DNA of 57,024 bases from an uncultured Bacteroidales bacterium (GTDB taxonomy: Bacteria; Bacteroidota; Bacteroidia; Bacteroidales; Muribaculaceae), in assembly GCA_902779125.1 (NCBI GenBank), contig CACZAC010000010.1:1-57024 (forward strand), read 5' to 3'. Below, in pieces: positions 44,105-51,216 of this stretch. A program made the position numbers and the translations under genes. The notes under the pieces are model-generated. The model was not told the DNA's origin and made no database searches. It saw only the letters and a list, made by a program, of their open reading frames with translations. Position 1 is the first letter of the stretch, and each line of letters opens with the position of its first letter.

Positions 44105-46171
44105 ATGAAAAAGATTCTTACTACCTCGTTTGTGGCTTTGCTGCCCTTGCTGATGCTGGCACAGGGTTGGCCCGATCGCTATAGTGGCGTGATGTTGCAG
44201 GGTTTCTATTGGGACTCCTTCAGTGAAACCCAGTGGCCTAAACTCGAATCCCAAGCCGATGAATTGGCTGAATTCTTCAAACTCGTGTGGATACCCCAGA
44301 GCGCCTATTGCGGCGGCAGGTCGATGGGTTATGATGACCTGTATTGGTTCACCAACTACAGCAGTTCCTTTGGTAACGAGACGCAGCTGCGTTCGATGAT
44401 TAATACCTTCAAGGATAAGGGCATCGGCACCATCGCCGATGTGGTCATCAACCACCGCAAGAGTTTTAATGGCTGGTTTGGCTTCCCTCGTGAAACCTAC
44501 AAGGGCGTGACCTATTCGATGTCTTCAACCGATGTCTGCTCAAACGACGATGGTGGCAAGGCTTTGGCTGAGGCCAACCGCCTGGGACTGCAGTTGGGCA
44601 ACCGCGACACGGGTGAGGATTGGGACGGCATGCGTGACCTGGACCATACGAGCCAGAATGTGCAGACCGTTGTCAAGGCTTACTTGAAAATGCTGCTCAA
44701 TGACCTGGGTTATGTGGGTTTCCGTTACGATATGACCAAGGGATATGCTGCAGCCTATACTGGTATGTACAACGTGGATGCAGCTCCCGAGTTCTCGGTC
44801 GGTGAGTTTTGGGATGGCTATCTGCCGACGTTGAAGAGCTGGGTTGACGGCACCAAGGTCAATGGCGTGGTCCAGAGTGCGGCATTTGACTTTACTTTCC
44901 GTTACACCATCCGTGATGCGGTCAACAACAACGTTTGGTCCAATCTGGCTGGCAGCGGCAAGGGACTCTGCTTGGATAACAACTACAAGCGCTATGCCGT
45001 TACCTTTGTTGAGAACCACGACACGCAGTATCGTGACGCCAACAACCAGAATGACCCCATCCGTACCAACATCGAAGCAGCTAACGCTTATCTGCTGTCA
45101 ATGCCTGGTACACCTTGCGTCTTCCTCAAGCACTGGATTGACTATAAGGAAAGCATCAAGCAGATGATTTATGCCCGTCAACTCGCTGGAATCACCAACA
45201 CCAGCGCAACAAATAACATGGCTAACAGCCAGGATAAGAACTACTATGCGCAACGCACAGTGGGCACACGTGGCATGATTCTCGCCGCAATGGGTTCGAC
45301 GGCTTACAATATTCCCGCTACCTATGTGCAAGTGCTCAGTGGCACCAACTACCGTCTGGCGTTGAGCAAGACCACCGAGACTGCTTGGGTGAGCAAGCCC
45401 AGTGGCGAGTATAAGAGTGCCATCGATGTGACCTTCACGGCAGTGAGCCAGACCGATGGTGCACAGCTCGTCTATACACTTGATAGTAGCGAGCCTACCG
45501 CCAGCAATGGCACTAAGGTAAGCGATGGAACAACCATCAACCTCACAGAGAACTGCACGTTGAAGGCCGGCTTGCTGATCAATGGTGCTGTGAGTGGTGT
45601 CATCACCCGTGACTATGTGATAGGTAACCAGCCGATAGAGCCATTTGAGCCTTATGAAATCACGGTCTATCTTAAGGACCCGACCGTTGCTCCCAACAAC
45701 TGGCCGCAGGTGAACTTCTACACTTGGGACAGTTCTGACAAGCAGTTCAATGGCAACTGGCCCGGTCAGACGATTACTGCCACCAAGGAGGCCAAAGGCA
45801 TCAAGTTCTACTATCACACCTACTCTATCACGAGCAAGGACTACTACATGAACTTTGTGTTCAGTCAGGGTGGTAGCAATGCCGGAAACTTCCAGACCGA
45901 AGACGTTACCCATGTGACCAAGACCTCCGTCTATGAGGTGACGTCACAGACCAACAAGTATACCGTCAAGGACGTGACCGATGAGTACCTGCCTTATCTT
46001 GAAGGCATCAAGGGTGACGTGAACGGTGACGGTGAGGTGAGCATTGCCGATATCAATGCGATTATCACCATGATTTTGACTTCCAATCCTACTGCCGCTG
46101 GTGACGTGAACGGTGACAATGAGGTGACCATCGCGGATGTCAATGCTGTTATCGGAATCATTTTGAGTTGA
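44105..46171 (+). CDS. Exported GH13 alpha-amylase with starch-binding and C-terminal dockerin-like modules
   Basis: The 688-residue enzyme hydrolyses alpha-1,4 bonds of starch. The start at 44105 gives signal peptide MKKILTTSFVALLPLLMLAQ; an earlier in-frame ATG at 44018 lies just after the promoter and gives a poorer leader. The catalytic residues are D209 (GFRYDMTKGY), E234 (SVGEFWDG) and D306 (ENHDTQ), with ADVVINHR as the calcium-site region. The sequence style is that of plant/archaeal-type amylases. After the barrel come a chitobiase-C-like fold (residues about 455-535) and a starch-binding module (EITVYLKDPTVAPNNWPQ). A dockerin pair ends the protein (46010-46168: DVNGDGEVSIADINAIITMI, DVNGDNEVTIADVNAVIGII). 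The GH53 gene follows 28 bp later. Confidence 0.92.
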   Translation: MKKILTTSFVALLPLLMLAQGWPDRYSGVMLQGFYWDSFSETQWPKLESQADELAEFFKLVWIPQSAYCGGRSMGYDDLYWFTNYSSSFGNETQLRSMINTFKDKGIGTIADVVINHRKSFNGWFGFPRETYKGVTYSMSSTDVCSNDDGGKALAEANRLGLQLGNRDTGEDWDGMRDLDHTSQNVQTVVKAYLKMLLNDLGYVGFRYDMTKGYAAAYTGMYNVDAAPEFSVGEFWDGYLPTLKSWVDGTKVNGVVQSAAFDFTFRYTIRDAVNNNVWSNLAGSGKGLCLDNNYKRYAVTFVENHDTQYRDANNQNDPIRTNIEAANAYLLSMPGTPCVFLKHWIDYKESIKQMIYARQLAGITNTSATNNMANSQDKNYYAQRTVGTRGMILAAMGSTAYNIPATYVQVLSGTNYRLALSKTTETAWVSKPSGEYKSAIDVTFTAVSQTDGAQLVYTLDSSEPTASNGTKVSDGTTINLTENCTLKAGLLINGAVSGVITRDYVIGNQPIEPFEPYEITVYLKDPTVAPNNWPQVNFYTWDSSDKQFNGNWPGQTITATKEAKGIKFYYHTYSITSKDYYMNFVFSQGGSNAGNFQTEDVTHVTKTSVYEVTSQTNKYTVKDVTDEYLPYLEGIKGDVNGDGEVSIADINAIITMILTSNPTAAGDVNGDNEVTIADVNAVIGIILS

Positions 46172-46427
46172 TGGATTTAACGAGTGAAATTATCTTACCA
46201 TGAGATATAAATTAATGTGTTTGGCGCTGGTGATTATGTCACTCAGCGCCAGCGCTGCTTCAAGAAGTGACGTGAACGGTGATGGCGAGGTGACCATTGC
46301 TGATGTGAATGCTGTCATCGGGGACATCCTGTCAGGACAGTACTCCGTTGCCAGCGATGTGAATGGTGACGGCGAGGTAACAATTGCTGATGTCAACAGG
46401 GTGATAGATACCATTCTGGGGCGTGAT
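46010..46427. repeat. Near-identical dockerin-coding repeats in adjacent genes
   Basis: The C-terminal dockerin of the amylase gene (46010-46168) and the N-terminal dockerin of the GH53 gene (46266-46427) hold four half-repeats with strings such as GACGTGAACGGTGA in common. They lie within 420 bp in direct orientation. Confidence 0.7.
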
Positions 46428-47558
46428 GAAGAACAGCCCTATGACGGACCTGTGGTCGGCGGTGATATTTCGATGCTGACCAAGTATGAGGCACACCAGC
46501 GCATGGCGTTGCGCTATGGTATCAGAAACGCCCATTACTATGACATCAACGGCCAGATTATTGACGATGTGATTACATGGACCAAGCAGCAGGGATGGAA
46601 TGCAGCCCGCGTGCGCTTGTTTGTCAATCCCGCCAATGCCTCGGCCACCGATGTGGGACAGGGCGTTATCCAGAATCTGGATACTGTTAAAGTGCTCGGA
46701 CAGCGCATCAAGGCGGCAGGTATGCAGTTCATGCTCGATTTCCATTACAGCGACAGCTGGGCCGACCCGGTCAAGCAGTTTACGCCAGCCGAATGGGCCG
46801 ATTTGGACGACGATGCATTGACACAGCGGGTGTATGAATACACGCGTGACTGTCTGCGTGCCCTCAAAGCCGCTGGAGCGACGCCCGATTTTATCCAGAC
46901 GGGTAACGAAATCAGTTACGGTATGTTGTGGGGACCGGTGGGCACGCCTACCAGCCAACTCAAGAAGTGCTATAGCGGTGACGAGACCAATTGGGTGCGC
47001 TTTACCAATCTGCTTAAGGCTGCTGGACGTGCCTGCCGTGAGGAATGTCCCAATGCTAAAATCATCCTGCACACCGAGCGGGTCGCCAAACCACCCATAC
47101 TGCTCAATTTCTACAACCAGATGCGGAACAAGCAGGTGGATTATGATATTATTGGCTTGAGCTACTATCCCTACTTCCATGGCAATCTGTCAACACTGGC
47201 CACTGCGCTCAATAATGTGAGCAATTCGTTCCAGGACAAGGATATCATGATTGTCGAGACGGGCTACAGCTACAAGTACAAGGTGGGTGATCTGGACTAC
47301 TCGTCAACATGGCCGTTGACGCCAGCGGGGCAGCGCAAGTTCACCACCGACCTCATCGCTAAACTCAAGCCCTATGTCCGCGTCAAGGGATTGTTCTGGT
47401 GGTTCCCCGAGGCTAACGAGTATGGTTTGGGTGGCAGTTACTGGAGCACGCTTCACGTCAATGACGCATGGTACAATGCCGGCTTGTGGAACCAGGAGAC
47501 AGGCAAGGCACTGCCTGCCCTTTACGAGTTCAAAACTTTTCTGGAAGAATCCAGGTAA
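46200..47558 (+). CDS. Exported GH53 endo-beta-1,4-galactanase with N-terminal dockerin-like module
   Basis: The enzyme cuts beta-1,4-galactan, the side chains of pectin (arabinogalactan type I). A signal peptide (LMCLALVIMSLSASA) runs straight into a dockerin pair (residues 23-74; DVNGDGEVTIADVNAVIGDI, DVNGDGEVTIADVNRVIDTI). The GH53 barrel follows, with RVRLFVNPAN, LDFHYSDSWADPVKQ, acid/base E237 (TGNEISYGMLW) and nucleophile E353 (IVETGYSY). Dockerins in this window otherwise lie at or near the C-terminus, so this one is unusual. It is in one transcription unit with a starch enzyme although its substrate is a different polysaccharide. Confidence 0.9.
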   Translation: MRYKLMCLALVIMSLSASAASRSDVNGDGEVTIADVNAVIGDILSGQYSVASDVNGDGEVTIADVNRVIDTILGRDEEQPYDGPVVGGDISMLTKYEAHQRMALRYGIRNAHYYDINGQIIDDVITWTKQQGWNAARVRLFVNPANASATDVGQGVIQNLDTVKVLGQRIKAAGMQFMLDFHYSDSWADPVKQFTPAEWADLDDDALTQRVYEYTRDCLRALKAAGATPDFIQTGNEISYGMLWGPVGTPTSQLKKCYSGDETNWVRFTNLLKAAGRACREECPNAKIILHTERVAKPPILLNFYNQMRNKQVDYDIIGLSYYPYFHGNLSTLATALNNVSNSFQDKDIMIVETGYSYKYKVGDLDYSSTWPLTPAGQRKFTTDLIAKLKPYVRVKGLFWWFPEANEYGLGGSYWSTLHVNDAWYNAGLWNQETGKALPALYEFKTFLEESR

Positions 47559-47578
47559 GGCTTTATTGAATAATTAAG

Positions 47579-47619
47579 GAAACTGTGTCATCTTGTAGAA
47601 AATGAGATGACACAGTTTC
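47579..47619. terminator. Bidirectional terminator after GH53
   Basis: GAAACTGTGTCATCT pairs exactly with AGATGACACAGTTTC; genes converge on it from both sides. Confidence 0.8.
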
Positions 47620-47645
47620 ACTTTATGATAATATGGTGTGTGATT

Positions 47646-48275
47646 CTATGGTTTTCGGCCAACGACGATGATGAAATGGCGCTCTTCGTCATGGTTTGAC
47701 GTGATGTCGGTGAAGCCGACTTCAGCCATGGCATCCTTGATTTCATCGATGGTGAAGATGAGCATTCGGCCGGCGGCTTTTTCTAACTCCCGGTCTTTCT
47801 CACTGGTGCCGTCCATCTCGTTGGCGATGACACAGGTTCCGCCTGGTTTGAGCACCCGGTAGATATTTTGTAGCCCCAAGAGCTGTGACAGCCAGTAGTA
47901 ATTGTTCTCAAATGCAGTCACCAGATGGAACGTTTCTCGGGGAATGGGCAATTGCACCACATTGCCGCCCACGAAGGAACAGCGCTCAGCGGCAATGGCT
48001 GCAGCGTTGTACTTGCTGGCTATTTTGATGGCAAGAGGCGAGATGTCAAGACCCGTCACGGTCCCTTTGGGGCATAGTTCTAATAATCTGCCTATGTTGG
48101 CGCCACCGCCGCATCCCACATCAAGCACTCGGGCATCCTCGTTGACCTGAATCTGAGCCAAAGCCCACTGTGGCATTGCTGCATGCTGCTCACTGTTCAT
48201 GGCCTTAATCACGCGTTTGCCCCAGAAACCTTTGGGATTCCTGGCCAGTCTATAGTATTTGGCTTTATCTGCCAT
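47646..48275 (-). CDS. Class I SAM-dependent methyltransferase (paralogue 1)
   Basis: The 209-residue protein has motif I VLDVGCGGGANIGRLLE (about 52-68) and motif II GTVTGLDISPLAIKIA. A later NNYYWLSQLLGLQNIYRVLKPGGTCVI segment is the usual motif III region. It is of the type that methylates small molecules; the substrate is unknown. It is clearly a paralogue of the next upstream gene on the same strand, sharing the start Y-x-x-x-x-N/H-P-K-G-F-W/L-G-K/R and the E-Q/R-H-A/G segment. It lies between two groups of starch genes, but nothing connects it with starch use. Confidence 0.85.
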   Translation of the reverse strand: MADKAKYYRLARNPKGFWGKRVIKAMNSEQHAAMPQWALAQIQVNEDARVLDVGCGGGANIGRLLELCPKGTVTGLDISPLAIKIASKYNAAAIAAERCSFVGGNVVQLPIPRETFHLVTAFENNYYWLSQLLGLQNIYRVLKPGGTCVIANEMDGTSEKDRELEKAAGRMLIFTIDEIKDAMAEVGFTDITSNHDEERHFIIVVGRKP

Positions 48276-48395
48276 TTTGTGGTTGGTGATTGCCTTTTTA
48301 GGGGCAACCTATTCATTAATTGGATAAGATTCGCTGGATGTTGTTAGTATCTGCAACAAGGCCACACTGTAAAGGTATGGCTTGGAGTGTCGGAT

Positions 48396-49028
48396 TTACG
48401 GCTTCTGACCTATCACGCAGATGTAATGCGTTGTAGGGTCATGATGGGCTGTAACATTGATGAAACCGGCTTCAGTGAGGTGCTGCTGCAACTCTTCTGC
48501 CGTGTAGATATACATGTGACCGATCTGTTTTGCCCATTTTTGGCCCTCTGGGTCAATGCCGTCAGTTTCATTGGCAATAAGGAAGTGCCCGCCTGGTTTG
48601 AGAACCCTAAAGGCTTCAATCAGGCATTCCTTGAATGCTGGCCAATAGTACACTGTCTCAAATGCCGTGGCAAGGTCTATCGACTCTTTGATGACGGGCA
48701 GCATTTTGGCATTGCCGCCAACGATTCTGCAACGGTCTTTGAGAATCGCCTCACTGTTGTGTGAACGGGCTACACCGATTGCTGCCGGTGCAAAGTCAAC
48801 ACCGGTCACCATTCCCTTGGGGCACATCTCGATCATACGTCCGACATTGGCACCTCCACCACATCCGATATCCAGAAGATGGGCATCTTCTTTTATCTCG
48901 ACGTAGTTGAGAGCCCACTTGGCTAAAGCACCATGGCGCTCGCCGTTCATTGCTTTAGCGACAATTCTACCCAGAAATCCCTTGGGATGTCTGTAGTTGG
49001 CGTAGTATTTTTTTAAAAGGTTCATCAA
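48396..49028 (-). CDS. Class I SAM-dependent methyltransferase (paralogue 2)
   Basis: The 210-residue protein has motif I LLDIGCGGGANVGRMIE and GMVTGVDFAPAAIGVARSHN. Its C-terminal half contains ETVYYWPAFKECLIEAFRVLKPGGHFLIANE. It is about as long as paralogue 1 and alignable from end to end by eye. The two are separated by 120 bp, a gap showing no further gene. A promoter lies just upstream, so the pair probably forms an operon. Confidence 0.85.
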   Translation of the reverse strand: MMNLLKKYYANYRHPKGFLGRIVAKAMNGERHGALAKWALNYVEIKEDAHLLDIGCGGGANVGRMIEMCPKGMVTGVDFAPAAIGVARSHNSEAILKDRCRIVGGNAKMLPVIKESIDLATAFETVYYWPAFKECLIEAFRVLKPGGHFLIANETDGIDPEGQKWAKQIGHMYIYTAEELQQHLTEAGFINVTAHHDPTTHYICVIGQKP

Positions 49029-49055
49029 TTAGATGCACAATTGCCAAATTCGGCT

Positions 49056-49064
49056 GCAAAATTA
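49056..49064 (-). promoter_or_regulatory. -7 element of the methyltransferase pair
   Basis: Minus strand TAATTTTGC, 27 bp before the start codon of paralogue 2. The rest of the gap to 49188 shows nothing. Confidence 0.55.
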
Positions 49065-49188
49065 CTCATTTCCCGTAAGAATAACCAAATATTGCTTGAA
49101 GAAAATAGAATTATCTTACAATCATGTATATCTCCCGTTTTCTATCTCATCTGATTATGTAACGATGGAATGTAATTGTGCAGAGGCT

Positions 49189-51054
49189 TTAAAATTCGAG
49201 CACCAGCGTGCCGCGGGCGGGCAAAGTAATCGCACCGCTAGACAGGTCGATGGTCTTACCTGTGGGTACATCGCGGGCAGCAGTCGTGTTGCCGAGGACC
49301 TCTTTATAACGTTCAAGTTTCATCTGGCGCTGGCTGCTGGTGCCGTTGATGATGGTCATGGCATGACGGCCCTTGTAGTTGCGGTCAATGACATAAATGC
49401 CGTCTTTAGGGATGAACTGCGTCATCTTGCCCTTGATGATGACGTCATTGCCCTGACGCCAGTGCAGCAGGGTGCTCAGCCAGTTGAACATGTCGTTCTG
49501 GGCAGTAGTGCGGCCCTCGGCGGTAAAGGCGTTGTGGGCATCTCCGGGGAATCCGCCGGGAAAGTCCTTGCGCACGTTGCCGTCGGTGATTTGCTTGGTA
49601 CCGTTCATCAGTATCTCGGTGCCGTAGTACAATTGCGGGATGCGCTGGATGGTGAGAAGCAGGGCAAGTGCCTGTTTCAGTGCTGGCACATCCTGGCCTT
49701 CGCGCAGGAAACGGTCGGTATCGTGGTTTTCGATGAAGGCCATCACACTCGACGGGTTAGGGTAGAGGTAGTCATGGCACAGGCTATTATACACACGGTT
49801 GTAGCCGCGCCACCAGCCGTCGGTCTCCTCGTGCTTGGCGCTGTCAATTTTCTCATAGAAGGAAAAGTCCATCACCGTGGGCAGGTAGCTCTCGGGCTTG
49901 CCCATTTTGTTGCCCTTTTGCCAGGCGGCGGTATAGGCGGGATTCTCTACCCAAGTTTCACCCACGACGTTAAAGTTGGGATACTCGGTATTGAGCACTT
50001 TCATCCAGCGCGCCATAGCGTCGGCATAGGCATAGGGATAAGTGTCCATGCGGATGCCGTCGATACCCACTGTCTCAATCCACCATATACTGTTCTGAAT
50101 CAAGTAGTTCATCACATGGACGTTGTGATGGTTCAAGTCGGGCATCGAGGGGACGAACCACCCCTCGACGGTTTCCTTGAGGTCGATTTCGCTGGCATAG
50201 GGGTCCATTACAGGCGTGAGCTTGTAGCTGGTCTGCAGATAGTTGTTCTTGTAGTCGGGCTGGTTGAACCAGTCATGGGTGGGCATGTCCTTGAGCCAGG
50301 GGTGATAGTTGCCGCAGTGGTTGAAAATCATGTCCATCACTACCTTGAGGCCGCGGCTATGGGCCTCGTCACACAGGCGTCGGTATTCCTCGTTTGTGCC
50401 GAAGCGTGGGTCAACCTTGTAGTAATTGGTGGTAGCATAGCCGTGGTAGGTAGAGTGGTTGTGGCCATCGGGTGAATTGTTCTCCAGCACAGGCGTGAAC
50501 CATAGAGCGGTAACACCCAATTGGGTGAAGTAGTCCAGATGCTGACGTATGCCCTCGATATCACCGCCGTGGCGCAGACTTGGCTTCGAGCGGTCATTTG
50601 TGTAGGCCTCCATGCCTGGGATTTGATTGTTGGCAGGGTTGCCGTCGGCAAAGCGGTCGGGCATGAGCATGTAGAGCACGTCGGCGTTGGTGAAGCCAAG
50701 GCGCTCAGTGCCGCGTTTTTCGCGGGCCTTGAGCTGGTATTTTACAACCTTCTTGTTGCGCCCCTGCTGGAACTTGAGTTCCATGGTGCCTGGTTGGGCG
50801 CTGCGAGTGTTGATGTACACGAGCAGGTAGTTGGGCGAGTCCACCCTCACCACACTGTCAATGGTCACGCTGGGATACTGTGTGGTCACCTCGGCACTGC
50901 CGATGCCGTTGCCATAAACCATCAGCTGCACGCTGGGTACTGTGTTGATGCCGACATACCAGTCAGTCGGCTCGATACGGTCCACGTTGACCTTTGCTGC
51001 CTGGGCGGTGAACATACCTGCCACCGCGGCAAGAATCAATAATAATCTTTTCAT
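49189..51054 (-). CDS. susA: SusA-like GH13 neopullulanase/cyclomaltodextrinase
   Basis: The 621-residue exported enzyme probably cuts malto-oligosaccharides and cyclodextrins in the periplasm. It has a signal peptide (LLLILAAVAGMFTAQA), an N-terminal beta domain (about residues 21-115, VDRIEPTDWYVGINTVPSVQL) and a GH13 barrel. The catalytic residues are D337 (GIDGIRMDTYPY), E366 (VVGETWV) and D445 (IENHDTD), with VMDMIFNHCG as region I and MPDLNH as the neopullulanase-type region V motif. The length equals that of Bacteroides SusA. No dockerin is present. It is divergent from the C10 protease and has its own promoter, without a copy of the LacI-type operator. Confidence 0.9.
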   Translation of the reverse strand: MKRLLLILAAVAGMFTAQAAKVNVDRIEPTDWYVGINTVPSVQLMVYGNGIGSAEVTTQYPSVTIDSVVRVDSPNYLLVYINTRSAQPGTMELKFQQGRNKKVVKYQLKAREKRGTERLGFTNADVLYMLMPDRFADGNPANNQIPGMEAYTNDRSKPSLRHGGDIEGIRQHLDYFTQLGVTALWFTPVLENNSPDGHNHSTYHGYATTNYYKVDPRFGTNEEYRRLCDEAHSRGLKVVMDMIFNHCGNYHPWLKDMPTHDWFNQPDYKNNYLQTSYKLTPVMDPYASEIDLKETVEGWFVPSMPDLNHHNVHVMNYLIQNSIWWIETVGIDGIRMDTYPYAYADAMARWMKVLNTEYPNFNVVGETWVENPAYTAAWQKGNKMGKPESYLPTVMDFSFYEKIDSAKHEETDGWWRGYNRVYNSLCHDYLYPNPSSVMAFIENHDTDRFLREGQDVPALKQALALLLTIQRIPQLYYGTEILMNGTKQITDGNVRKDFPGGFPGDAHNAFTAEGRTTAQNDMFNWLSTLLHWRQGNDVIIKGKMTQFIPKDGIYVIDRNYKGRHAMTIINGTSSQRQMKLERYKEVLGNTTAARDVPTGKTIDLSSGAITLPARGTLVLEF

Positions 51055-51087
51055 TTTGGTTGTCTGCTTGGTTTTGATTTTCTACCT

Positions 51088-51096
51088 GCAAATATA
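51088..51096 (-). promoter_or_regulatory. -7 element of susA-like gene
   Basis: Minus strand TATATTTGC, 33 bp before the start codon. Confidence 0.55.
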
Positions 51097-51170
51097 GTGA
51101 TTTTCCCTTTTTTGACAAAATAATGCTCTAATTACAGTCGCCTTATGTTAGATTTTTCAGGAAAAATGAT

Positions 51171-51179
51171 TATCTTTGC
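51171..51179 (+). promoter_or_regulatory. -7 element of the C10 protease gene
   Basis: TATCTTTGC, 37 bp before the ATG at 51217. Confidence 0.55.
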
Positions 51180-51216
51180 AAAATGATATACAATATGCAC
51201 TTTTATTAATTTGAAT

